Assembly: GCF_001660485.1 (NCBI RefSeq)
Contig: NZ_CP013979.1
Span: forward strand, 1,302,001 to 1,366,000
Reading direction: 5' to 3'
DNA: 64,000 nucleotides
Origin: Agromyces aureus
Lineage (GTDB): Bacteria > Actinomycetota > Actinomycetes > Actinomycetales > Microbacteriaceae
The notes under the pieces are model-generated. The model was not told the DNA's origin and did not search any database. It saw only the letters and a list, made by a program, of their open reading frames with translations. Shown piece by piece: positions 45,509 through 53,686 of the stretch. The position numbers and the translations under genes are program-made. Numbering within the stretch: position 1 is the stretch's first letter; every line of letters begins with the position of its first letter.

Positions 45509-46626
45509 GCCGCCGAGCCGACGCCGAGCACCCACTCCTGCACCTTCTCGACGAAGCACGAGGCGTCGAACTCGAGGGCCCGCGATCGAGCCGCGTCCGG
45601 TTCGATCGCACGTACGGCGTCGACCGCCGCCGCGAAGCCGCGCGGGTCATCCGGCTCGTAGTGCACGCCCGTGACGCCGTCGACGACGGACTCGGCCGCA
45701 CCGCCGACGCGATTGACGATCACGGGGCATCCGGCGGCCATCGCCTCGACCGGGATGATGCCGAAGTCCTCGACCGGCGGGAACACGAACGCGAGGGCGC
45801 GTTGGAACAGCGCGCGCATGAGCTCGTCGGAGACCCGCCCCAGCACGTGCACCGGAACCGCGGCTGCAGCCGCGAGCGCCTCGAGGCGGTCCCGCTCGGG
45901 CCCTGAGCCTGCGACCACGACCGGCAGCCCGAGCTCGACGCCCATGCGGATGACGGCGTCGTGCCGCTTGTACGGCACGAGGCGCGAGGCGGCCATGAGG
46001 AACCCGCGATCGGGCAGCGACTCGAGGAGCTCCCGCTCGGAGTGCGTCAGGTGCGCCGCCCAGTCGGGGACGCCCGCGATCGACGCGGCGTCGACCGGGG
46101 GATGGATGACGCGAGCGTCGCGGTCCCACGCTCGCCGGATGCGGTCGCGCACGAACGCGCTGTTCGCCGCCAGGGATCCGGATGCCGCGGCCGCACGTCG
46201 ATCGACGCCGCGCAGGTACGCCCTGGCGAGCCCGGCGAGCGGCACGACGGTGCGGCTGTCGAGGTCGGGCTCCCAGAGGTAACGGGCCGGCGTGTGCACG
46301 TACGAGAACTTCGGAACTCCGCGCGTCGTGCCGAAACCGGCGTGGTGCGCGAAGACGTAACTGCTCGTGACGACCCACTCGGGTTCGAGCTTGCCCCAGC
46401 CGCGCCGCCAGGTGCCGGACATGAGGGGGAGTGCGAGGGCCTTCCGCCCCCGCAGCGGCGTGCGCGCGAGCCAGGACTCGTCGACGGTATCCGGGGGGAA
46501 TCGCGTCGGATCGTCGTTCCAGAGCGCGGCGACCCTGGCGTCGGGAAGCGCCGTGCGCAGCCCGTCGAGCACCTGCTCGGCGCCTCCAGACTCCTCGATC
46601 CATTCCTGAACGATCAATCCGGTCAT
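45454..46626 (-). CDS. Glycosyltransferase family 4 (paralogue of 11728-12837)
   Basis: The 390-residue protein shares with the locus 1 enzyme the start GLIVQEWIEESGGAEQVLD, WLARTPLRGRKALALPL, YVHTPARYLWEPDLD and the donor site EDFGIIPVEAMAAGCPVI. Both genes follow an initiating sugar transferase on the same strand, so this pair is a duplicated start module. ATG 46626 lies 37 bp after the stop of the transferase. Confidence 0.87.
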   Translation of the reverse strand: MTGLIVQEWIEESGGAEQVLDGLRTALPDARVAALWNDDPTRFPPDTVDESWLARTPLRGRKALALPLMSGTWRRGWGKLEPEWVVTSSYVFAHHAGFGTTRGVPKFSYVHTPARYLWEPDLDSRTVVPLAGLARAYLRGVDRRAAAASGSLAANSAFVRDRIRRAWDRDARVIHPPVDAASIAGVPDWAAHLTHSERELLESLPDRGFLMAASRLVPYKRHDAVIRMGVELGLPVVVAGSGPERDRLEALAAAAAVPVHVLGRVSDELMRALFQRALAFVFPPVEDFGIIPVEAMAAGCPVIVNRVGGAAESVVDGVTGVHYEPDDPRGFAAAVDAVRAIEPDAARSRALEFDASCFVEKVQEWVLGVGSAAQEADASSRPNSVASARG

Positions 46627-46663
46627 GCGCTGGTCCGATCTGCTCGTGGGGATGGTCGGGGGA

Positions 46664-48184
46664 TCAGTAGGCGCCAGTGCTGCCGACGACCGCGCGCGCG
46701 GTCTTCAGCAGGATGACGATGTCGCCCGTGAGCGACCAGTTCTCGACGTAGTAGAGGTCGATCTTCACGCTCTCGTCCCACGTGAGGTTCGACCGCCCGC
46801 TGACCTGCCAGAGCCCCGTGATGCCGGGCTTGGTGAGCAGGCGCCGGTTGACGTCCTCCTCGTAGCGGTCGACCTCGGCGGGCAGCGGCGGACGGGGTCC
46901 CACGAGGCTCATGTCGCCGACGAGCACGTTCCAGAGCTGGGGGAGCTCGTCGAGCGAGTAGCGGCGGAGCGTCCGTCCGATCGGCGTGATGCGGGGGTCG
47001 TTCCTGACCTTGAACAGCACGCCGTCGGACTCGTTGCGGGACTGCAGTGCGGCCAGCCGCGCCTCCGCGTCGATCACCATCGAGCGGAACTTCAGCATCG
47101 TGAACCGCGACCCGCCGACGCCGACGCGCTCCTGGCGGAACAGCACCGGACCGACGCTCGTGAGCCGCACGCTCATCGCGATCCCCGCGATGAGCGGCAG
47201 CAGCAGGAGGAGGATGCCGCCGGCGACGACCACGTCGAAGACGCGCTTCACGGCGTGCGCGACCCCGGAGTACTGCGGCAGGTCGACGTGCACCATGGGC
47301 AGCCCGTTGATCGGCCGCAGATGGATGCGGGGGCCGGCGACATCCGTCAGTCGGGAGACGAGGATCAGCTCGGTGTTCGAGTTCTCGAGGTCCCAGCCGA
47401 GTCGACGGATCGTCGCGTTGCCGCCCGGAAGATCGCCTGCGATGATCACGGCTCTGGTACGGGTGCGCTTCGACGTCGCCGCGAGGTCCTTGAACTCGAC
47501 GGTCGGCAGGTCGATCGCGGCGCGCTTGGCGGAGCGCGCCGGGCCCGCGTAGGTCGCTCCGATCGCGCGATAGCCCACCCGGTACTGGCGGCGCAGCTCG
47601 TCGGCCACTCTCGCGACGTCGTCGGGGCGTCCGACGATGATCGCCCCCGTGGTGCACCGACCGACCCGTCGCATCCGGTGCAGCGCGCCGCGCCAGATCA
47701 TGCGACCGATGAGCAGGAGCACCAGGCCGAGCGGGAACGCGACCGCGAGATAGCCGCGCGCGATGTCGATCTGGAAGAGGAATGCGACCGCCGCGAGCGT
47801 GCCGAACGTGAGGAAGGTCGCGTTCACGACGCGCTGGTACTCGACCATGCCGGTGCCGATGTTGCGCAGCATCCTTGACCTCGTGGCCGACAGCGCGACG
47901 AGCCAGCCGACCGCGATGGCCGACGTCAGGGTCAGGTACGCGAGATCCGCCTGCGGGGTCGAGGCACGGAAGCCGGTCGTCTGGAAGCGCAGGAGCTGAG
48001 CCACGAGCAGCGCGATGAGCACGAGGGCGGCATCGGTGATCGAGAGCGCCGCGACGAGCCGTCGACGCCAGCCGAGACGTCTCGGCTGCGCCACGACCCT
48101 GGCCCCTGCGGCCGACGCGCGCCCCAGCAGACGTTCTCCGGGCAGCCGGCCGAGGCGGGCGATCGGTTCTGCTTCAGTCGACAT
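46664..48184 (-). CDS. Initiating polyprenyl-phosphate sugar transferase, locus 2
   Basis: The 506-residue protein has four or five membrane helices, a central domain (GAIIVGRPDDVARVADEL) and the C-terminal transferase domain: KRVFDVVVAGG, LFRQERVG, FTMLKFRSM, SLDELPQLWNVL, SLVGPRP and KPGITGLWQVSGRS. The first about 45 residues are hydrophilic and Arg/Ala/Gly-rich. ATG 48184 has GAGG 5 bp upstream; upstream in-frame codons lie in the regulatory spacer. It is a paralogue of 10258-11724. Confidence 0.91.
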   Translation of the reverse strand: MSTEAEPIARLGRLPGERLLGRASAAGARVVAQPRRLGWRRRLVAALSITDAALVLIALLVAQLLRFQTTGFRASTPQADLAYLTLTSAIAVGWLVALSATRSRMLRNIGTGMVEYQRVVNATFLTFGTLAAVAFLFQIDIARGYLAVAFPLGLVLLLIGRMIWRGALHRMRRVGRCTTGAIIVGRPDDVARVADELRRQYRVGYRAIGATYAGPARSAKRAAIDLPTVEFKDLAATSKRTRTRAVIIAGDLPGGNATIRRLGWDLENSNTELILVSRLTDVAGPRIHLRPINGLPMVHVDLPQYSGVAHAVKRVFDVVVAGGILLLLLPLIAGIAMSVRLTSVGPVLFRQERVGVGGSRFTMLKFRSMVIDAEARLAALQSRNESDGVLFKVRNDPRITPIGRTLRRYSLDELPQLWNVLVGDMSLVGPRPPLPAEVDRYEEDVNRRLLTKPGITGLWQVSGRSNLTWDESVKIDLYYVENWSLTGDIVILLKTARAVVGSTGAY

Positions 48185-48551
48185 CTGGTCCTCTCGGACG
48201 TCGGTCGTGCATGGGGTCCGCGCCGGCATGGACCGACGGAGCCGCATCATGGGCTGGGTGCTGGATCGGCGATCATCGCCTGCGGGTTCGAGAGCGGCTT
48301 CCGACGACGTCGGATCCCCCATCGACGTCGTCGAGAATGAGAACCGGACGACGTCGAAACACGCTCTTCGAGAATCACATCAGCCAACGGCGATCCTGGG
48401 TAGATTCCCGACCCGCTGTTCACAGGGTCTTCAGGCCCTCGATACACCCCCGACACAAAGGGGCCGGCGGTGCCCTCCGAACGGGGGTGTTCCCCGCGGG
48501 AGCCGCGTCGAGCAGCTCGGCGATCGGGCTCGCGCGGTCGGGCTCGGGCGG
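48185..48551. other. 367-bp spacer upstream of the second initiating transferase
   Basis: The spacer separates two leftward transcription units. It contains three copies of GACGACGTC or its complement (48303-48355), GATTCTCG-type repeats near 48370, and a weak hairpin CGGGG-N5-CCCCG at 48482-48496 downstream of the GT gene. No coding sequence is credible here. The long spacer suggests regulated transcription. Confidence 0.45.
48303..48355. promoter_or_regulatory. Three GACGACGTC-type sites with helical spacing
   Basis: GACGACGTC occurs at 48303-48311 and 48347-48355, and its complement GACGTCGTC at 48324-48332. Starts are 21 and 23 bp apart, about two turns of the helix each, so a protein bound to all three would sit on one face. 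They lie 120-170 bp upstream of the sugar transferase start. In GC-rich DNA short CG words recur by chance, so this is tentative. Confidence 0.35.
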
Positions 48552-49769
48552 TCAGGCTCGCGCCAGGGCGAACACCATCTCGTGCCTGGCCGACCACGAG
48601 TTCGCCGCGATGAAGTCGATGCGGAGCTCCTCGCGCGCCGGGCCGAGGTCGAGCGCGTCGTCGACCACGTCCGCGAAGTCGCCGACGCTGTCGACGAGCA
48701 GCACGCGGTCGTCGATGTCCCGTACCGGTGGCAGATCGATCGAGACGACGGGAACACCCGCTGCGAGGTACTCATAGACCTTCAGGGGGCTCATCGCCTC
48801 GGTGAGCGGGGTCCTCCGGTGCGCGAGCAGGCAGAGCTCGGCGTTCCGCAACGTGGCGACGAGCTCGGCGCGGGCGACGCTCGGATGGATGTGCACGTTC
48901 GGGAACCGCTCGAGGCTCGCGACGTATCCGGGATCGGGGCACGGCCCGAGCAGCACCACCTGGAGTTCGGGCCTGCGCGTCGCGAGATCGGCGATGCCCG
49001 GCACGTCGAGCCGGGAGTCGAGCGTGCCGACGTAGACCGCCCGAGGGCCCGGGATCTCGGCGAACCACGCCGGGGCCGCCGGCAGCAGCCCGAGCCACTC
49101 GTCGGGCTCGACCCCGTTCGGCACGACCATCGCCGGCCCGGTCGGCGCGATGCGGTCGATGATCTCCGCCGAGACGGCGGCGACCGACCGACCGCTCTCG
49201 CCGATGCGCCGATACGCCTCGCGGTATGCGGGCCAGTAGCTCTGCCTCGCGGGGGAGCTCAGCCAGTCGTCCCTGGCGAAGAAGGTCGTACCCGAGGCCC
49301 AGTCGGCCGGCGCGAAGCCCGCGACCAACGGGTTCGTGGTGAGCAGGTGCGGCTCCTGCAGCCCTCGTCGCGCCGCCGCACGCCCGAGCAGCCGGTCGTA
49401 CCGCGCATACTGCGCCGCGACGCCGTCGAGGTCGACCGGGTCCTCCCGGAGCAGGCGAGAGGGGCGGAGGTAGGCGATGCGGTCATCGGCGGGGAAGCGC
49501 ACGTCGCGGTCGAGCAGCGGCGAGGCCGCGACGCGCGGGAGTCGGCGGAACGGGTCGGCGACCAGCAGTCGACGCACCTCGCGGCTCCGCATGAGGCTCG
49601 AGAGGATCCGGTCGGGCGGCCGCATCATGCCGCGACGCACAGCGTCCGCGTACGTCTCGTAGCTGAACGTGAAGACGAAGTCGCTCGGGGCGTGGGCGAC
49701 GGCCCTCGCGGCATCCGATCCGGCACCGTCCTCGGTGAGGGCGAAGGAGGCGTCGGCGTGGTCGCTCAC
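48552..49769 (-). CDS. Glycosyltransferase (GT-B, family 1/4-like)
   Basis: The 405-residue protein has a donor domain with GPRAVYVGTLDSRLDVPGIADL (quoted in part), VVLLGPCPDPGYV and EAMSPLKVYEYLAAGVPVVS, typical of GT-B enzymes of the TagF/GT4 kind. The N-terminal half is less conserved, with DFVFTFSYETYADAV. GTG 49769 overlaps the acyltransferase stop (GTGA). The acceptor is unknown. Confidence 0.78.
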   Translation of the reverse strand: MSDHADASFALTEDGAGSDAARAVAHAPSDFVFTFSYETYADAVRRGMMRPPDRILSSLMRSREVRRLLVADPFRRLPRVAASPLLDRDVRFPADDRIAYLRPSRLLREDPVDLDGVAAQYARYDRLLGRAAARRGLQEPHLLTTNPLVAGFAPADWASGTTFFARDDWLSSPARQSYWPAYREAYRRIGESGRSVAAVSAEIIDRIAPTGPAMVVPNGVEPDEWLGLLPAAPAWFAEIPGPRAVYVGTLDSRLDVPGIADLATRRPELQVVLLGPCPDPGYVASLERFPNVHIHPSVARAELVATLRNAELCLLAHRRTPLTEAMSPLKVYEYLAAGVPVVSIDLPPVRDIDDRVLLVDSVGDFADVVDDALDLGPAREELRIDFIAANSWSARHEMVFALARA

Positions 49770-50326
49770 GTGGTCAGCTCCCGGATCAGGCGCGCGGGCG
49801 CACCCGCGACGACGCAGCGCGGCGGCACGTCGTCGCGCACGACCGAGTTCGCGCCGACGACCGCACCTGCGCCGATCGTGACGCCCGGCATGATCACGGC
49901 GTTCTGGCCGATCCAGGCACCACGGCAGATCCGCACCGGCGCGACCCGATCGAGCGGCTGGTCGCGGATGAAGACGTCGGGCTGGTCGAACCCGTGCGTA
50001 TGGTCGGAGATGTAGACCCCGCGCGCGATAGCCACGCCGTCCTCGAGGACGACGCTCTGCACGGCCGAGATCGAGGTCTGGTTCATGCGCACCCGGTCGC
50101 CGATCACGATCGTGGGGGTCGGGCCGTCGAGGCGGGGCACGATCAGCCAGGAGCCGGGGCCGATGAGCACGTCGGAACCGACCGCGATGCGATGGGCGTT
50201 GCCGACCCGGAACGGCAGCAGGATCCGGGTGCGCGTACCGAAGCTCGCGAAGCCCGTCGATGCGATCTTCGAGAAGGCCGCATCGCGCGCCCGCTGCAGG
50301 AGCAGCACCACCTTCAGAACGTCCAC
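49766..50326 (-). CDS. Hexapeptide-repeat acyltransferase (CatB/WcaF-like)
   Basis: The 186-residue protein has hexapeptide turns from about residue 35, a loop YISDHTHGFDQPDVFIRDQP with the catalytic His, and the final coils [20 protein letters not shown]. This is the layout of sugar O-acetyltransferases. GTG 50326 is chosen because GGAGG (50332-50336 on this strand's complement) lies 5 nt before it; ATG 50395 is an alternative that adds 23 residues and lacks a ribosome binding site. A TACGCT -10 lies at 50418-50423 on this strand. Confidence 0.8.
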   Translation of the reverse strand: MDVLKVVLLLQRARDAAFSKIASTGFASFGTRTRILLPFRVGNAHRIAVGSDVLIGPGSWLIVPRLDGPTPTIVIGDRVRMNQTSISAVQSVVLEDGVAIARGVYISDHTHGFDQPDVFIRDQPLDRVAPVRICRGAWIGQNAVIMPGVTIGAGAVVGANSVVRDDVPPRCVVAGAPARLIRELTT

Positions 50327-50463
50327 ATCCGCCTCCCCGACCGGCGGCGACCGACCGGCGCCCGAATCCGAATACGTCCTTCGAGCGTCCGTCATCGGCC
50401 GAGTCGCCAGCTCGCTCAGCGTATCCGCCGGATCGGCCGAACCGATGGCCGGACTCCGATTGT

Positions 50464-51705
50464 TTACCCGGAGGTAACAGTCCGATCCTGCGACGGCAGC
50501 CGGTCGAGATTGCGACCGGCGAGGGAACGCACGTCGTCGAGCCTGCCGAGGATCGAGCCGGAGAGCGATTCGGCGGCGTCGGAGGTCTCGCCCGCGACCC
50601 TGGCGAGGTCGGTCGCGAGCCGGTCGGTCGCGACGCAGAGCTGCGGCGCATCGAAGAGGTCCATCAGCCCCTCGACCTTGCCCTGCGTCGCCACGGTCAC
50701 GGCGGGGACGCCGTGCATGAGGCTCATGACCGCGAGGTGCATGCGGCCCGTGACGGTGAGCCGCGCGCGACGGGTCAGCCCGCGGATCGCCGCCGGCGAC
50801 AGCAGGCGATCGACGAGCACGACCTCCGGATCGCCGTCGAACCGCTCGGACACCGCACGGCAGATCGGCAGGTCGTCGGCGCCCGGCCGGGAGACGTGCG
50901 GAACCAGGAGCACTCCGTGCCCGCGATCGCGGAGCGTGCGCACGACCTCGACGTAGGGCTCGAGACCGCCGTCGGCCGGCACCAGTCCCGAGAAGTTGAC
51001 GAGCGCGAGCGGCCCGGAGACGCGGTCGGCCCAGTCCGCGGCGGCCGCGGCATCCGTTCGTCGTGCCAGGAAGACGATGTCGGCGCCATCGACGACGGGC
51101 GCGATGCCGTCGGCGCGAGCGCGGGCCGCCGAGCGCGGATCGCGGAGCACGACCTCCACACCTCGCGAGGCCGCGTCGCGCACGGCCCGGAGGGCGACCG
51201 GGTGGGGCGCCGCATTCCAACTGAAGCCGAGGATGCGGGCGTCGATGCCGACCTCCGCCACGCGCCGCGCGAGGTTCGCACGGTTGGCAGAGGCCCGGTG
51301 GCCGTACCCGCCGTCCATCACGTCGGCGCCGACGACCGAGAACGAGGTCGCGGTCGAGAGCAACTCGCGGAAGGCGCGCATGTCCCGTGCATGGCCGACG
51401 AGATCGCCGTAGACGAGCGACAGCAGGGGCACGACGCGCACCCGCTCGTCGTCGATGGCGTAGTCCGACGGGCGCCGGCAGACGACGCTCACCCGACCCT
51501 CGACGTTCTCGATGAACGCCTCGACCAGGGCCTGGTCGCCGATGTTGCCGCCGCCGGCGGGGGCGAGCAGCACGTGGTGCTCGCCGTCGCGGCGACCGGT
51601 GACGTGACGCGTGGCGAGGAGCAGGCGATCCGCCGTCGCGAGCAGGCCCGGCGATCGCAGGGGCTGCGAGAGCCGTTGTCTGAGTGCGCCGAGTCCGATG
51701 GCCAT
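50464..51705 (-). CDS. Polysaccharide pyruvyl transferase family protein
   Basis: The 413-residue protein has VLLAPAGGGNIGDQALVEAF at its start, SVVGADVMDGGY, ILGFSWNAAPHP, VVLRDPRSAARA and RARLTVTGRMHLAVMSLMHGVPA (about residue 320), the signature set of this family. It is closer to the longer exopolysaccharide pyruvyl transferases than to the two copies in locus 1. ATG 51705 has GGAAGGG 8 nt upstream. It is divergent from the acyl-ligase operon. Confidence 0.84.
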   Translation of the reverse strand: MAIGLGALRQRLSQPLRSPGLLATADRLLLATRHVTGRRDGEHHVLLAPAGGGNIGDQALVEAFIENVEGRVSVVCRRPSDYAIDDERVRVVPLLSLVYGDLVGHARDMRAFRELLSTATSFSVVGADVMDGGYGHRASANRANLARRVAEVGIDARILGFSWNAAPHPVALRAVRDAASRGVEVVLRDPRSAARARADGIAPVVDGADIVFLARRTDAAAAADWADRVSGPLALVNFSGLVPADGGLEPYVEVVRTLRDRGHGVLLVPHVSRPGADDLPICRAVSERFDGDPEVVLVDRLLSPAAIRGLTRRARLTVTGRMHLAVMSLMHGVPAVTVATQGKVEGLMDLFDAPQLCVATDRLATDLARVAGETSDAAESLSGSILGRLDDVRSLAGRNLDRLPSQDRTVTSG

Positions 51706-51813
51706 CGAGGGTCCCTTCCGTGGCGGTGCGCGGCGAGGTGCGCCGACAGGCGGACAGCATACCCACACCCGAGAAGGGACCCCCGACCTGGGGGTGATGC
51801 GCGGCCCAGCCGT

Positions 51814-51865
51814 AACACGCGCGCAACACGTTGTGCGCGCGGTGTTCAACAACGGTCCCTATGCT
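51814..51865 (+). promoter_or_regulatory. Inverted repeat and -10 upstream of the fatty acyl-AMP ligase operon
   Basis: Bases 51814-51846 form an interrupted palindrome (AACACGCGCGCAAC / GTTGTGCGCGCGGTGTT) centred on AC at 51828-51829, with one bulged base. TATGCT at 51860-51865 is a plausible -10 for the rightward operon; no good -35 is present, and the palindrome covers that position, as an operator or activator site would. The leader would be about 65 nt with AGGAGGGAG before GTG 51938. Confidence 0.45.
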
Positions 51866-51937
51866 CGCGGTGCACCCGGAGATGTCTGCCGGACGACGGC
51901 GTTCCGAAAGCCGGGCGGTCGACAGGAGGGAGCCGAC

Positions 51938-53686
51938 GTGACCAACGACACGTTCATCGACGTCATGATGCGCACGGCAGCGACGGCGGGCGAGGCCCGG
52001 GGGATCCGGTTCTACTCGAGCCCATCGGACTCGGAGTTCAGGTCCTACGCGGCGCTCGACCGTCAGGCGCGTGCGGACGCCGCGGCCCTGATCGCTCGCG
52101 GCCACCGCGCCGGCGAGGTCGTCATCCTCGCGTTCGACCCCGGCCTCGCGTTCATCCGGGCGCTGTACGCGACCTTCTACGCCGGCATGATCGCGGCTCC
52201 CGTGCCGGTCGCCGCGATGCGGCAGCCGGGTGCGGCCCTGCGTCGCCTCGAGGCGATCATCGCCGACTCGCGCAGTGCGCTCGTGCTCACGGACGGCACC
52301 GCGCTCGCCGCGATGGGTCTCGAGCCGGGCGATACGCCCGCCGGTGCCGCCGTCACGCAGGTCTCCGCACTCGGGCTCCCGGGAGCTCTCACGGGCGATG
52401 CGGATGCCGCGGGCTGGGCGCCCCCGCCCGTCACCGCCCGCTCGCTCGCCCTCCTGCAGTACACGTCGGGCTCGACCGGAACCCCGAAGGGCGTCATGGT
52501 GAGTCACGGCAACCTCGTGGCGAACGAGGCCGCGATCACCTCCGCGGTCGGCATCACCTCCGCGTCGCGCACGATGGGGTGGCTGCCGCACTACCACGAC
52601 ATGGGGCTCGTCGGTCAGCTGCTGCAGCCGATCTTCGTCGGCGCCGACAGCGTGCTCACCTCGCCGAGCCAGTTCCTTCGACGACCCCTGCTCTGGCTGC
52701 GGCTCATCAGCGAGTACCGCTCGACCCACACCGTCGGGCCCGACTTCGCCTACGGGCTCTGCACGCGGCTCGTCACCGACGCGCAGCTCGCCGAGCTCGA
52801 CCTCTCGGCGCTCGAGGGCGTCATCACGGGCGCCGAGCCCGTGCGCGGAACGACGCTCGCCGCGTTCTCCGAGCGGTTCGCGGCTGCGGGGTTCGACGGT
52901 CGCGCGTTCGTCCCGGCGTACGGCATGGCCGAGACGACACTGCTCGTGACGGCGAGCGTGCGGTCGGAGCCGGTCGCCCCGATCCGGGTCGACGCGGCCG
53001 GGGTCGAGGCGGGCGAGCTCCACGACCCGTCGGAGGACGGCAAGGTCGCAGAACTGGTGTCGTGCGGTCCTCCGGCCGACGGGCACGAGATCGTGATCGT
53101 GGATCCGACGTCGGGGCTCCGAGCCGTCGAGGGCGCCATCGGCGAGATCCTCGTGCGCGGGCCGAGCGTCGCACAGGGGTACTGGGACCGCCCTGACGAG
53201 ACCGAGCGCACGTTCGGCGCGAGCATCGTGGGCGATCCCGTCGCGAACCGGTACCTGCGTACGGGCGATCTCGGGTCCCTCGTCGACGGCGAGCTCGTGA
53301 TCACGGGCCGCATCAAGGACCTCATCATCATCCGCGGCCGGAACCTCTACCCGCAGGACCTCGAGACCACGGCCGAGGAACTGCTGCAGTCCGGATGCCT
53401 CAGCGCGGCGTTCGAGGGGCTCTCCTCGCAGCCCGCGGTCGGGCTCGTCGCCGAGGTCGACTCGGCGCGCGTGCCGCTCGAGGAGCTCGAGCGTCTCGCC
53501 GAGGCGGTGCGCCGGAGCGTCGTCGACGAGTACACGCTGCCCGAGCTCGGGGTCGTGTTCATCCGCAAAGGCACCCTGCCGCGCACGACGAGCGGCAAGG
53601 TGCAGCGTGCGCTCACCCGGTCGTTGCTGGCCGATGAGCGCCTCGCGACCGTGCTGAGTCTCGGGTTCGATCGGACGGCGGCGTGA
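51938..53686 (+). CDS. Fatty acyl-AMP ligase (FAAL)
   Basis: The enzyme activates a fatty acid as acyl-adenylate and loads it on an acyl carrier protein. The 582-residue protein has the adenylate-forming motif YTSGSTGTPKG (about residues 178-188), GWLPHYHDMGLVG, and the FAAL-type stretch SQFLRRPLLWLRLISEYR followed by VGPDFAYGL. YGMAETTL and TGDLGSL, then GRIKDLIIIRGRNLYPQDLE, complete the set. GTG 51938 has AGGAGGGAG about 6 nt upstream. It overlaps the next gene by 4 nt. The ACP at 57206 is its likely partner. Confidence 0.92.
   Translation: MTNDTFIDVMMRTAATAGEARGIRFYSSPSDSEFRSYAALDRQARADAAALIARGHRAGEVVILAFDPGLAFIRALYATFYAGMIAAPVPVAAMRQPGAALRRLEAIIADSRSALVLTDGTALAAMGLEPGDTPAGAAVTQVSALGLPGALTGDADAAGWAPPPVTARSLALLQYTSGSTGTPKGVMVSHGNLVANEAAITSAVGITSASRTMGWLPHYHDMGLVGQLLQPIFVGADSVLTSPSQFLRRPLLWLRLISEYRSTHTVGPDFAYGLCTRLVTDAQLAELDLSALEGVITGAEPVRGTTLAAFSERFAAAGFDGRAFVPAYGMAETTLLVTASVRSEPVAPIRVDAAGVEAGELHDPSEDGKVAELVSCGPPADGHEIVIVDPTSGLRAVEGAIGEILVRGPSVAQGYWDRPDETERTFGASIVGDPVANRYLRTGDLGSLVDGELVITGRIKDLIIIRGRNLYPQDLETTAEELLQSGCLSAAFEGLSSQPAVGLVAEVDSARVPLEELERLAEAVRRSVVDEYTLPELGVVFIRKGTLPRTTSGKVQRALTRSLLADERLATVLSLGFDRTAA

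Noticed and set aside
48482..48496. Hairpin CGGGG-GTGTT-CCCCG as a terminator of the leftward glycosyltransferase
   Set aside because: A 5-bp stem is too weak to claim in DNA of this composition.
50461..50479. Inverted repeat TGTTTACC-CGGA-GGTAACA as an operator for the acyltransferase gene
   Set aside because: It overlaps the stop codon of the pyruvyl transferase gene, is imperfect, and occurs once; not enough to call.
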